From Capillidium heterosporum (lineage: Eukaryota; Entomophthoromycota; Entomophthoromycetes; Entomophthorales; Capillidiaceae): 64,000 bases of DNA. The position numbers and the translations under genes were made by a program. This document shows positions 1 through 10,754 of this stretch, in pieces (the stretch's first letter is position 1; each line of letters opens with the position of its first letter). Location of the stretch: NCBI GenBank assembly GCA_016630905.1, contig WBMQ01000003.1, positions 2,418,001 to 2,482,000 on the forward strand, given 5' to 3'. Below the pieces are notes generated by a model. That model had not been told where the DNA came from, ran no database searches, and worked only from the letters and a program-made list of their open reading frames with translations.

Positions 1-380
1 GGTATCGTCCTTTGAGGTTGGTAGTTTAAAGTTGAATTTGCTGGAATCTATTTTGGTATAAGTACTGTTGGTTTTGTCACAGTCCGTATAGTCGATAGTT
101 AACTCGGATATCTACATAATAAAATAACTTTATAATTTTGGTATAATAAAGTAGGTACTTGTTCGGAGCTATATATGATGAGACCACCAAGTAAGGCGAA
201 GGCAGCACCTAGGAAGAAGAGAGAAGGAAGAACTCCTTTAGGAGTCAAGATAGGTTGCCATGACTTTAATCGCTGTTGTTTAAATGCAGTATCTAAGTTG
301 AAAATAAAGGTAAATGTTATACGATCTCATAATCGAATCTTACTTGGTGGCTTTTTAGACTTCCTTTCCATGTCGTTCAT
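1..380 (-). CDS. CDC50/LEM3-family flippase subunit, 5' part (partial)
   Basis: Beta subunit of P4-ATPase phospholipid flippases; the family escorts the flippase out of the ER and is needed for lipid transport. Three exons on the minus strand: 344-380, 159-292 and 1-111, joined across introns of 51 nt (GTAAGA...TTAG) and 47 nt (GTACCT...GTAG); the phases agree. The spliced N-terminus reads MNDMERKSKKPP, then NTAFKQQRLKSWQP, the family hallmark just before the first membrane segment. A hydrophobic helix follows (LFFLGAAFALLGGLIIY), then a segment ending ELTIDYTDC that starts the extracytoplasmic domain. The start is the first ATG upstream of the hallmark. The rest of the gene lies left of the window. 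A plus-strand ORF at 175-393 is only its shadow. The family call is firm; the exact paralogue (Cdc50, Lem3 or Crf1) cannot be decided from 94 residues. Confidence 0.9.
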
Positions 381-2289
381 TTTGAATTGTTGATGAAAAC
401 ACAATCATTCTTTTCCTGTTACCTTTAGATGTAGGAAAGTTGGTATAATAATCTGAGAATTATAGAGCCAAGCAATTGGTGTATACAAGTGTTTTAACAA
501 ATAGATGAGTATCTACGTGCACTACTTTACTATTTCACCAATTAAAAGCCATAGTCGAAAATATTCGAGTTACATCATTTCGATCACCAGATCTAAAGTC
601 AAAGCTAGCGACTTTGTTTCAACTTGGCATTTTGTATTTACTTAATTTGAATTACTCCATTGAAGGACTATATACAGCCCTTGGCGTTAGATAAAATGCT
701 TAATCATTTGCAACATGTTCGTATTCAACAAGGAATAGTTCAAAATCTTTAAACTTTTGTTTGAAGTATATGGTTTTCAAGTCCAACCTTTTATTTTATA
801 ACTCGAGAGCAAAATTTCAAAGCAATTGTCGATGAGCTTAATAGATCATATAGAGATTAGCTAAAGAGTTTGAGTTGAATGAATACTGGCTTTCGTGTCA
901 TTACCTCCTATCAGTTTACTATAAATGAAAACATTGAAATGGAATTCAAAGCTGATGAAAATTTAAAACATAATCCAAGCTAGTAAATTATAATTCCTGG
1001 ATCAACATGTTTATTTCGATACATCTTGACAACTATTAGGATTCGATAGTCAAGGCTATGAATGAAATACTATTACAAGCTTTCCCTGCTGCCCTTTACG
1101 ATTTTCATTGACCCTAAAACCGAGGATTAGAGTTTCAATCCCCACTATCCTTTGAACTTTGGAGTTGACTTTTGACAAAAATAGGTCTGCAGTTTTGTCA
1201 ATGGTTTGCCATCAATTTATTCTAAACACGAGCTCCTCTTTTAATTCATCAACTTATTGATACATCCAATAATATGCCAACCTATATACTATCTAACTTT
1301 CTCAGTCCGCAATTCTTTTAGTTTCCTTATAAAAATTAGCCAGAATTAATTTCCAAACTTTTACAAGATAGGAGGTATAGGGGTTTATTAATCTCTATAG
1401 TCGCTTTCAAAAGCATCTTTGGAAACGAGCAGTAACATGTAGATGCACATCTCAATATCAACCCTCATTCCAATCCAAATACCATTTACCAAACTTCCAG
1501 AAGGATTGGATATAGTACCAACGTACGATACGTAATACCTAAAATCCCTTTCAGTAAGGAACATTCAAGTATAAGTCAACACAAACCAATATGTTCTTGA
1601 CCATGAACCATATATTTGCTTATATCATAGTACCTTATCATAAACTTTCACCCATTAATAAGGAAATTTAGGTCCAGTTTAGTTCAACCGAACATTTCAA
1701 TTGATTTATGGAGCCAAGTACTCCAATAAAATCAATAGACGACAAAGGAACAAGTATAAATTTGGTAAAGTATAGAGCAGCTGTAATGTAGTAATCTCGG
1801 TAATATGTATAAATAAAGCACATACACATCATAGACTTTAAACCTGGAAGCTTACCATATTACCGTAAACCTTAACTTTAAACCACCATAGCAGCCCATA
1901 ATAGGCTGAAATCCTTGATTTTATTGGATCTTTAGGTTTACAGTTGACCTATACAAACCCTTTATCCTTCTATCAGAACTAGAATTTTTTTGAGAGGTAC
2001 CCAAGAATAATTTAGTTTACCGAAATATATTTTCCACTTCAGAAATTAGTAAAAGTACGCCAGCAAAGTCCAAGGTATATCTTATAAAAATAGATTGGAT
2101 ATAAAGACCACCTTATAACTACTTTGCACTCCTTAATTTGTACTTTGTAAATTTCCAAGTATTAAAACTATCACCAAGTCCCACCTTCAAATTTCATTTC
2201 AATTTTCTTTCGATTTCGAATTGTTGAGCGAACTACCGACCCTACTTTTATATCCACCTAATAAGCCTTACCTTAATTAATAGCAAAGT
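381..2289. other. Intergenic, with possible decayed coding sequence
   Basis: No intact gene seen. Between about 550 and 1260 the sequence has short stretches that read like protein but are broken by stops in every frame, for example around 890-990 and 1060-1110; they suggest an old gene relic that I could not assign. The last 150 bases before 2290 resemble the region upstream of the second glucanase (shared ATCACCAAGTCC, GATTTCGAATTGT and CCACCTAATAA blocks), so this is the duplicated promoter. Confidence 0.4.
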
Positions 2290-3540
2290 ATGGTAACCAA
2301 ACTGTTATACACCTTAGTAGTGGCACTTTTAGTCCACGAGTCCCAAGCTGCCAAGTTGAAGTGTAGTGCCAAGAAGTCCAAAACTACTCTTTTGCAGCCT
2401 ACTTCGACCCCTGCTTTAAGCTACATTGTAAGTCAACCCTCGACTTCTTACCCAGCTGTACCTTCGGTAACCAGCTCTATTATTGAGCCTCCTAGCTACC
2501 CTACTTTTGTAGTCCCACCCTCACCATCCTACTCTGTAGTTTCCAGTCCCGTTTACGAAGTTCCTTCATCCTCAGCCTACCCTGTAACCTCTACTCCCGT
2601 CTACAGTGTAAGCAGCTCAAGCAGTAGTGCTCAAATAGTAAGCTCGACCTCAACCCCAAGCTCCAGCTCCGCCATCTACCAACCCAGTTCATCAAGCCCA
2701 CCCACCAGCTCCAACTACTTGATTCGAGGTTTGACCTACTCTCCTTACACCTTAGGTGGCTGCGCCAGTCAATCCAAAGTCAAGTCCGACATAAACAATA
2801 TCCTCAAATACTCCAAGCAGATTCGACTCTACGGTACCGATTGCAACCAGATCGACTATGTCTTGCAAGCCATCTTGGAAGCTAAATCGGACTGCAAAGT
2901 TTTACTAGGTATCTGGACCCGTGATGGTGCCCAACGTTTCGAAAAGGAAACTCAAGACGTCATCACTGCCTTGAAGAATCCCCAGTATAGCTCAATGATC
3001 ATCGGTGTCACTGTTGGTAACGAAGAGTTGATGAACGGTTCAACGGAAACTAGCATCATTGAAAAACTCTCTATTGTCAAGTCAAAGCTACAGAGCAACG
3101 GCCTGAACGTCCCTGTATCCTACGTTGAAGTCTTTAACAAGTGGACTTTGAACTTAGCCAAGTCTTCCAATATTATCTACGCCAACATCTATTCCTACTT
3201 CACCCCAACTTACGGCAATGGTTTAATCGAAACTTCCATCCAAGGTATGTTCGACGAATTGAACAAGTTGAAGCAGCAGTTTGGCAAGCAGATAGTTATC
3301 TCAGAAAGTGGATGGCCCAGTCAAGGTACCTCTAGATTGCCTACCTTCAAACCAGCTAGTTTGGAGAACCAATGTGCCTTCCTGAACAGCTTTGTATGTA
3401 AAGCTAAGGCTATTGGTATGGACTACTTCGTCTTGGAGGCTTTCGATGCCAAATGGAAGAGTGGAGATTCCTGTGAACAGAACTTTGGTGTCTTGAAGGA
3501 TGATGGTAGTCTAAAATGTGGTCAGATTCAGGCTTGTTAA
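2290..3540 (+). CDS. Secreted GH17 glucan beta-1,3-glucosidase-type enzyme, copy 1
   Basis: 416 residues, single exon. A signal peptide (MVTKLLYTLVVALLVHESQA) is followed by a Ser/Pro/Tyr-rich, probably O-glycosylated linker to about residue 150 and then a glycoside hydrolase family 17 barrel. The family acid/base glutamate is visible in TVGNEEL (E245) and the nucleophile in ISESGWPS (E339). Such enzymes act on beta-1,3-glucan in the wall or outside the cell, as glucanases or transglycosylases. No C-terminal GPI signal is evident; the protein ends in a Cys-containing tail (CGQIQAC), so it is probably secreted or linked to the wall by its linker. It lies in tandem with copy 2, which shares promoter blocks and a nearly identical 3' coding end. 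The ATG fits the signal peptide. The family is certain; substrate and reaction are inferred. Confidence 0.93.
   Translation: MVTKLLYTLVVALLVHESQAAKLKCSAKKSKTTLLQPTSTPALSYIVSQPSTSYPAVPSVTSSIIEPPSYPTFVVPPSPSYSVVSSPVYEVPSSSAYPVTSTPVYSVSSSSSSAQIVSSTSTPSSSSAIYQPSSSSPPTSSNYLIRGLTYSPYTLGGCASQSKVKSDINNILKYSKQIRLYGTDCNQIDYVLQAILEAKSDCKVLLGIWTRDGAQRFEKETQDVITALKNPQYSSMIIGVTVGNEELMNGSTETSIIEKLSIVKSKLQSNGLNVPVSYVEVFNKWTLNLAKSSNIIYANIYSYFTPTYGNGLIETSIQGMFDELNKLKQQFGKQIVISESGWPSQGTSRLPTFKPASLENQCAFLNSFVCKAKAIGMDYFVLEAFDAKWKSGDSCEQNFGVLKDDGSLKCGQIQAC
3256..3515 (+). repeat. 3' coding tract near-identical to the neighbouring glucanase
   Basis: About 260 bases match 5576-5835 with no difference I could find, whereas upstream coding sequence differs at many silent and replacement sites. 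The tract covers the nucleophile glutamate to near the stop. This is the signature of recent gene conversion or unequal exchange within the pair. Confidence 0.85.
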
Positions 3541-4657
3541 GTTGGACTTTTGAATCCTACAGATGTAAAAAGTAAAGTTTCCTTTATTTTTAGTTTGGTT
3601 ATATATACCTTTTGATTATTTTAAGTTCAAATACCTTTGTTGTAGTTATATCTATAATACATCCTTTACATTTATAAGAGGTTCGCAAGCTAATGAACGA
3701 AACTTTTAGACTTACCCGTCCAATCCCATCCAAAATATATGCCTAAAAGCTTGATATAGTGTGCTTCTAATATAACCCACTAGTCTATATTTGACGAAAT
3801 ATTGTCCTGTAGTTCCTAATTAATTGCAAAGATTTCAACTCGAAATCCAAGAGTAAAATATTTAAATATCCTACTATCAAAACTGCTGAGCTTTTAATCA
3901 AATAAGCAAGCTAGATAGCTTGATTTTTATATTACCATCAATATTAAGTCTCTAGCTTTAATACTATATAGTAATATTTTCTAGAGTTACTATTGAATCA
4001 ACTATATATCTATCAAGTAAACTTGCTACTAACTTCAATTTATTTGAAAATAGTTAAAGGATTCAATTGCTATTCTTCAACTTTGAAGATCCATAAGTTT
4101 GGAGTTTTCGTTAATGCTTTATTGATGGATTCAAACTTTGAATATTCAAGAATAGAGTATAGAAATATCCCAATTTCAAGTAGGTTCAGCTCTTGCTATC
4201 GATATGATGGCAAACTAAAGCCCTGTCCATGAATCCATAAAACATCAGCTTAGAGGTAGATTCTTTAAAAATACTCAACTTTTAACTGGTAGGTTGAATT
4301 GTAATCATATTGCAAGTGGGTTATACAAATGCCCCATACCGCTAGTCATGAGCTGACAAGTTTTCTTTTCCCTAATCTAGAAATTTGCTTTTAATCTTAA
4401 CAAAAGTTCGCCTTATAAGGAAATTTTGGAAGGACGGCAGTGCTTAGCTTCAACCTCAATCTCCCCAAATCTAAATTGTAAAACCGTTAACTTTAGGTAA
4501 ACGTGGTGCCTCTAGTAAATGTTCGCCTATCAAAGCTATCACCAAGTCCAACTCCAAAACCTATTTCATCTTCTTTTCCGATTTCGAATTGTCAACTTTC
4601 GGCCGACTTTATTTTTACATCCACCTAATAAAAATTTACCCTAATTAATAACAAAAT
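3541..4657. other. Intergenic between the two glucanases
   Basis: AT-rich spacer. An open frame at 3993-4232 has no recognisable domain and no coding-like codon use, so I do not call it. The final 120 bases repeat the promoter blocks seen before copy 1 (ATCACCAAGTCC, GATTTCGAATTGT, CCACCTAATAA, CTAATTAATA) and probably drive copy 2. Confidence 0.5.
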
Positions 4658-5860
4658 ATGGTAATCAAACTGGTATATACCTTAGCAGTAGCACTTTTAG
4701 TCCACGAATCCCAAGCTACCAAGTTGAAATGTAGTGCCAAAAAATCCAAATCTGCCCTTTTGCAGCCTACCTTGACCCCTATTCAAAGCTATGTTGTAAA
4801 CCAATCTTCAGCCTCTTACCCAATTGTACCTTTGGTAACCAGCGCTATCATCGAGCCTCCCAACTACCCTACTTTCGTAGCCCCGCCCTCGCCATCCTAT
4901 CCTGTAGCTTCCAGCCCAATATACAGCGTAAGTAGCCCAAGCAGCAGTGCCCAGCATGTAAGCTCAATTTCGACCCCCAGTTCCCACTCCCCTATCTACC
5001 AGCCCAGTCCATCAAGCCCACCTACCGGCTCCAACTACTTGATTCGAGGACTAACCTACTCTCCCTACACCTTAGGTAGCTGTGCTAGCCAATCCAAAGT
5101 CAAATCCGACGTCTTAAACATCCTCAAGTATTCCAAGCAAATTCGTTTATATGGTACTGATTGCAACCAGATCGACTACGTCTTACAGACCATCTTGGAA
5201 GCCAAATCGGACTGCAAAGTCCTTTTAGGTATCTGGACTAGAGATGGCGCCCGACGTTTTGAAAAGGAAACTCAAGACGTCATCACCGCCTTGAAAAACC
5301 CTCAATATAGCTCAATAATAATTGGTGTCACTGTTGGTAACGAAGAGTTAATGAACGGTTCAACAGAGGCTAGCATCATCGAAAAACTTTCCATTGTCAA
5401 ATCCAAATTCCAATCCAACGGCCTGAACGTCCCTGTATCCTATGTTGAAGTCTTTGACAAATGGACTTTGAACTTATCCAAGTGCAGTGCCATCATATAC
5501 GCCAACATTTACTCTTACTTTACGCCAACTTATGGTAGTGGTTTAATTGAAACTTCCATCCAAGGTATGTTTGATGAATTGAACAAGTTGAAGCAGCAGT
5601 TTGGCAAGCAGATAGTTATCTCAGAAAGTGGATGGCCCAGTCAAGGTACCTCTAGATTGCCTACCTTCAAACCAGCTAGTTTGGAGAACCAATGTGCCTT
5701 CCTGAACAGCTTTGTATGTAAAGCTAAGGCTATTGGTATGGACTACTTCGTCTTGGAGGCTTTCGATGCCAAATGGAAGAGTGGAGATTCCTGTGAACAG
5801 AACTTTGGTGTCTTGAAGGATGATGGTAGTCTAAAGTGCGGCCAGATTCAGGCTTGTTAA
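4658..5860 (+). CDS. Secreted GH17 glucan beta-1,3-glucosidase-type enzyme, copy 2
   Basis: 400 residues, single exon, same architecture as copy 1: signal peptide, Ser/Pro linker shortened by 16 residues (one STPVYEV-like repeat unit lost), then the GH17 barrel with TVGNEEL (acid/base E229) and ISESGWPS (nucleophile E323). All catalytic residues are kept, so both copies should be active. The first two thirds have diverged from copy 1 by scattered silent and amino-acid changes, but the last 260 bases are identical, so the two genes are older duplicates partly homogenised by conversion. The likely role is beta-1,3-glucan remodelling or digestion outside the membrane. Family assignment is certain; whether it acts on the cell's own wall or an external glucan is open. 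Confidence 0.93.
   Translation: MVIKLVYTLAVALLVHESQATKLKCSAKKSKSALLQPTLTPIQSYVVNQSSASYPIVPLVTSAIIEPPNYPTFVAPPSPSYPVASSPIYSVSSPSSSAQHVSSISTPSSHSPIYQPSPSSPPTGSNYLIRGLTYSPYTLGSCASQSKVKSDVLNILKYSKQIRLYGTDCNQIDYVLQTILEAKSDCKVLLGIWTRDGARRFEKETQDVITALKNPQYSSIIIGVTVGNEELMNGSTEASIIEKLSIVKSKFQSNGLNVPVSYVEVFDKWTLNLSKCSAIIYANIYSYFTPTYGSGLIETSIQGMFDELNKLKQQFGKQIVISESGWPSQGTSRLPTFKPASLENQCAFLNSFVCKAKAIGMDYFVLEAFDAKWKSGDSCEQNFGVLKDDGSLKCGQIQAC
5576..5835 (+). repeat. 3' coding tract near-identical to the upstream glucanase
   Basis: Partner of 3256-3515. The match stops a few codons before the stop codon, where TGT/TGC and GGT/GGC differences reappear, and it starts abruptly at GAATTGAAC. Both edges lie inside coding sequence. 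Confidence 0.85.
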
Positions 5861-6871
5861 AGAGATTTTGGGGAGTTTATGTATGTATAAAAGTAAAGAT
5901 TTTTTATTTTTAGTTGAACTTTATATACAGCTTATTGCATGAATTTCAAAAATTTATAGTATAGTTATATCTTTTACCTACTTTTAAGTTCTAAAAGGTT
6001 TAGAAACTGTAGAACAAAATTTCCAAACTTGCTTGTTCAGCATATCACTATATATATCGACCTAATTTGAATATATATACTTTTAGTTAAGCTGCTATAT
6101 ATATTTGACAAAATATTGATATTAAAATAATTTAAATCTAAATAAAAAGGTAGGTTTAATTTATTCATTGATGAGCAGCTAGGCTTGATGATACGCCGTA
6201 AAATATATAAACCATTCAATCCATCACCATATTGAAGATATTAGGAAATATGGCGCAGCACTTTTGTTCAATATCACAAGGAATCGCAAAACAAAGCTTC
6301 TCTAGATTGATTGCTACCCACCCTAATTATCTTTGGGCTTTCAACTAGGAGTAGCCATACCACTCAAAGCTGGAACCTTTATCTCGAGTTTGAAAAGCAC
6401 TTTGTTAACCTTGGTATATAAATGGGAGCATATTTCTGATACGAGTACCAACTGTTTATGTATAGGATCATATAATACATCCTTTTACTTTGAAGCTGAG
6501 GGTAAGGTTTCCTTACTCTATATAGGTAGGCAGAGTTCTACCATTCTTCAACAACTGTAAAGTATCATTTCATCAATCCGATATATATATTTAAACTAAA
6601 CTCTGACAGATGCCAAAGTTTATTTATAGACTGATTACCTATTCATCTATCAAAGCTAGATAGCATCAAGTTAAACTAATTGTAAACTTAACATACCTAT
6701 TGAAAAGATACTTATAAACTTCATATATGCTTTTCTTGGCAGCTTGAAATTACAATTAAAATACACATTGCCTAAATCAATGCATAAACACTACATTCTA
6801 TATATATATTAAGCAGCTAAAAAGCATACATTTAATCAATTGAAATAACGAAATGGATGGAAAGCAACCAT
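5861..6871. other. Intergenic, AT-rich
   Basis: The 3' flank of the second glucanase and of the BAP31-type gene. Open frames at 6037-6219 and 6333-6560 show no domain or coding-like codon use. Nothing else seen. Confidence 0.4.
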
Positions 6872-7580
6872 CTAAGCATCTTTCTTGGGTTCACTGGAAT
6901 TGGTAAGTTTGTTATGTTCATCGGCAAGGCGGTGATACTCAACTTGAAGTTGATCGGCCTGCTTCTTGAGGGTCTCGAAATCGACCAACTTCTTGTTAGC
7001 AGCTATTAACTGATCCCTAAGTTTAGTGACTTCTTGGGTCTGTTTCTCCAATTCAGTTTCGGTTTGTTGACTTGAACCACTCTACAAAAACATTTTTAAT
7101 ATAAAAACAAAATCATAAAAATTATTACCTTTTGTTGCAGAACGTTCAACTTTTCTTCAGTATTGAGGAGTTCCAAGATCATAGTGTAGGTGTAGTTTAA
7201 AACCAAGGATAAAAATAAGGTAGCTCCTGTCAAGTACATGTTACGTTGGTTGTAGAACTTCTTGATGTTGATAGAGGCGTCTACGCGAACGTCGGCTACC
7301 CTATCAGCTTCCTCATTACGCTCTTGGGCTCGGACCATACGGTTAATAGAATCCACAAAGAGGATGAAGACGAAGGCAAATACAATTTTCAAGGTGTACT
7401 GAACCTTGCCAATGAGGTTCTTGGAAATCCATACTAGTATAGGACGACGGAGCTTGTGGGGTAAAGGGATTATCAAACCTAAAAATAGGATAATCTAGTT
7501 TTATGAGTAAATTTAAATGAAAATAATGTAGTTACCTCGGTTATAAGGATGCCGAATACGATTTGGTAGTAGAGAGCCAT
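6872..7580 (-). CDS. BAP31/Yet-family ER membrane protein
   Basis: 206 residues from three exons: 7536-7580, 7129-7494 and 6872-7081, with introns of 41 nt (GTAACT...ACTAG) and 47 nt (GTAATA...TGTAG). Splicing at ACTAG rather than the later TTTTTAG avoids an in-frame stop and restores MALYYQIVFGILITEIILF, the family's first membrane segment. PLPHKLRR and a second hydrophobic segment (LKIVFAFVFILFVDSINRM) follow, then a third around NMYLTGATLFLSLVLNYTY, and a C-terminal coiled coil with QLQVEYHRLADEHNKL, the conserved family motif. The protein ends in KKDA, a dilysine (KKXX) ER-retrieval signal. The family chaperones export of membrane proteins from the ER. It is transcribed away from the membrane-protein gene at 8924. 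High confidence in family; the exact client is unknown. Confidence 0.92.
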
Positions 7581-8923
7581 GGCTTGTAAAAAGATTTTCT
7601 TGAATTGAAATTAACCTCTTGGTCTTTTGTAGTTGAGAGAAGTTGCTACTATGACAAAGTATTTAAAGGTCTAATTGTAGGTTGCTTAGGAAGCTGACCA
7701 ATGAAGTGTTTTGGAATGGAAAGTTTCACCGTCCAAACTTCAACTTCCCTATCAAAAAATTGCTTAGGTCATAATTATACTTGGAACTGGGATAGTGGGT
7801 AAATAAGACGTCACTGTTTTTTGGTAGTGATAGCTGGACCAACATCTTATTTATCTTGAATAAATTTTAGATACCGTGAAGGCTGTAGATAGACATTTCA
7901 TCCTTCAAGGTTTAAATATAGTGAAAGTAGGATAGGAGTTGAAAGATGTATTTTGTGAGTGAGGTCTTACTTTGTAACTACAATATTGATACCCAGAGCC
8001 GATATTCTGCTAATAGATCCAACTGGTACTATATGAAATATACATCAATGATATAAGTGTGGTGGAGTAAAGTAGATTTAAATGTACTTTAGAAGGTATG
8101 TGAGATTCGATTGTTTAGCTTTTGGTTAAAGTAGCTTAGCTAAATGGAAGTAGGTAGACAAAATACAACTTGTAGTTATTTTGTATGTTTCTATATAGGA
8201 TGTGCTCTAAATAATTGATATACTTTACCTATAGTATTCCTTATAATGCCGTATAGCTCTAAGTTATAACTGGTATAGTTTTGGCAATGTTTATAAAGTA
8301 ACATATGCTTGAATTATGTATATACTATGAAATGTATTAAGCTAAATAAATATCTGCTTATAGAAAAAGATGTTTTATTGTTTAACCTCTTGTTATTTTA
8401 GGATGTATAGTTCTCTATCTATCTTTGCTGTTGATTCAATAGTGCCGTTTATTTACCTTCCTACAAGTTTTATGAAACTGTGGTTGCAAGCAATTTTCCT
8501 CAAGGCTGTTTTCATCCACTAACTACTAGCCAGTCATTAGTATAGCTATAGGTGCAAATACAAAAGGTAGCCCTTTATCCTGGATCCCACTAAGCAGTAA
8601 ACGAAAGTTAGTCCCGATGCACGGGATTTTTTGCTGAAATCGTATGGCAGAATTCAGCCACTTGGATAAATTTTCCAGTACAAGGTTTCCCTTCAGATTG
8701 GTAGGAATTCCAAGTTTAATTAAAACCCCACATTAATGGAAATAACTTGTTCAAAAGGAAAGATAACAGGGTGATAGGACGAACAAACCAAGACTCCATA
8801 GGTTTTATGAATACTTTGGAAACGTTAGCATCCAAACTTAAAGAGCTTTTGAACAGATCGAAAGAGATTAATAGAGTATTCACAGCCAACTAGACACCTT
8901 TATTAGAGCAGCTTACCGATTAT
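7581..8923. other. Intergenic between divergent genes
   Basis: Shared upstream region of the BAP31-type gene (minus) and the polytopic membrane protein gene (plus). No coding frame stands out. The one structured element seen is the hairpin with a T-run at 8612-8632, listed separately. Confidence 0.4.
8612..8632 (+). terminator. Short GC hairpin followed by T6
   Basis: TCCCG and CGGGA arms around a five-base loop, followed directly by six T. In a eukaryote a T-run after a hairpin could be an RNA polymerase III stop for a small RNA gene, but I could not identify A and B boxes upstream with confidence. It may be chance in AT-rich DNA. Confidence 0.2.
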
Positions 8924-10754
8924 ATGAGCTTTAGTAGTCATCACAGCGACCCAAGCGATAGTACGAGGGAGCGAGCAAGTATAGGGGTCGATAACCGGAT
9001 AGTCATTTTGTCAAGGTCACCAGCCCAACAAGGTAAATTTCTGAGGTACAGTGATACTTCCCCCATCGGGCCTAGTTTCTCGTACCGCAGCCAACCTTCC
9101 TACTTTACTTTACCAATACTACCAAGCTACAACATCAACACCAACAAATCAACTATTTCCCTACTCAATAATGGTAGGACAACTCCAACATCGGCAATAT
9201 CCGGCTCAAATTTTGGAGAGACACGACCGCTGAGTCAGATATCTAACCTAAGTGAAGATTACTACATCGACCCAAGGTGGGACGATATGGTGACGTTAAG
9301 TCAGGTAAGGAAACTGAACTACAGGCAATCTTCAACAGCAACTTCCCTTCTGAACCACTCATTTGCCAGCAACCAGGAACTCGACAGTTTACTCAACAGC
9401 AGTGGGCCCTTTTACCACCACGCTTCAAGTACAAGGTTCGATTCATTTCTGTTTAGGATGACCAACAGCATGCTGAGCCGATACCTACTTTTGGTACTTT
9501 TTCCAGTTCTTATAGTGTCGATATGGTGTTCCGTACCGCTACAAGTTGAGGAAGGAGTAAAGAAACCCGATGGTCAAGATACCTACCACATGAACTTCTA
9601 CTTCTTCTTGTTCTACTACTACGGCTTCTACAATTTAACCGCTATACTGATGGTCACTCAGTACTTTAACTTATACTCGTTTTACTGGTGGCCAAAGTAC
9701 GTCTCAGGAATCTTAGCCACTGTATTATGCTGGCTCTTTTCAATGGGGTTCGGCCTAACCCTCTACTGGCTCGCCCTCCCCTACAACTCTATCTACACTT
9801 GGATTCTACTTACCTTACTAACATTGATGATTCCCCTATGTTCAGCCTTTTTGATAATACGTACCGAGAATCGCAATGTGTACCGGCACTCGCTGACCGA
9901 AGCCCAAAAGGTATTTTTAATGCTGCAGGAGAGTCGTATCCCCGCCTCCTACCGACGTTTCTTATGGTTTTGTTTCACCTTGGTGCTATCTTACTCTGCC
10001 CTACTAATTGGAGAAACCTATGCGCGTAATTTCACGCCTGATTTGGAAAAGTCGTGGCTAGATGGCGTTATCTACGTCTACACCTGGGTCATCACCGTGT
10101 TCGCCTTGGACTTTGTCAACGACTACATCATTGACGTCAAAATCAAATCGTGGGCCCTATCACACGTCTACCGCTACTACTACGCTTTACTGTACTTTAT
10201 CTTCTACCGCAACCTCTTCATCAAGCTGCGCAATCCCGACCAGTTCTTGGTAGTGCAGATCATTTCCTCGCTCTGGGTCATCTTCAACTACCCGCTGCGT
10301 ATGTCCAAGATTACTTATACGGTTGTTAAGTGGTTCGGTGGCAAGAAGACTTATGGCGACTACTGCAAGAACATCGGGACGCTCCTTCTTCATCCGTAAC
10401 TTGGCTGAGAACGTATCTATGGTTGGGTTCCTGTGCTGGGTCACCATATTGCACTTTGGACCTAACAACCGTGTCTATCCTCACTTTAAACCGTTTGATC
10501 CGACTATGACCGACCCTGACAAAGTGTTCTACCCGTTCACATTCCAGGCCTCCTTGGTCATATGGGGCTGTGAATTGCTGTCAGCCTGGATAACGCGGCA
10601 CATTTTCAAAAAGTACTTTAATCACTCCATCACTAGGGAGGCGGTTATTGACTTCTATAGGTACCCTGAAGTCATCTGGGCCATGGTTCTCGTCACTATA
10701 CACGTCCTTCAGGATATGTTGATGGCGCTTATCGACCTTACCACCTTGCAGTAG
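8924..10754 (+). CDS. Polytopic membrane protein of unknown function, with a +1 frame break
   Basis: Not recognised. About 609 residues if one extra base is ignored. A polar N-terminal 180 residues (Ser/Thr/Asn-rich) precede about eleven hydrophobic segments, beginning YLLLVLFPVLIVSIW and ending near AMVLVTIHVLQDMLMALI. I first considered an EXS/XPR1 phosphate exporter because of length and the multi-span layout, but could not find the SPX region or convincing EXS motifs. The frame from 8924 runs to TAA at 10397-10399; from about 10377 the next frame continues with SFFIRNLAENVSMVGF and more membrane segments to 10754. Dropping one G of GGG at 10376-10378 joins them as CKNIGRSFF. The total length is a multiple of three plus one. 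The sequence at the junction is GC-rich and coding-like, so a cryptic intron is unlikely. Confidence 0.7.

Noticed and set aside
175-393. Plus-strand basic 72-residue ORF
   Set aside because: It lies antisense to the CDC50-family exons 1-2 and is a shadow.
8924-10754. EXS/XPR1-type phosphate exporter call
   Set aside because: Length and multi-span topology fit, but no SPX domain or convincing EXS motifs could be seen.
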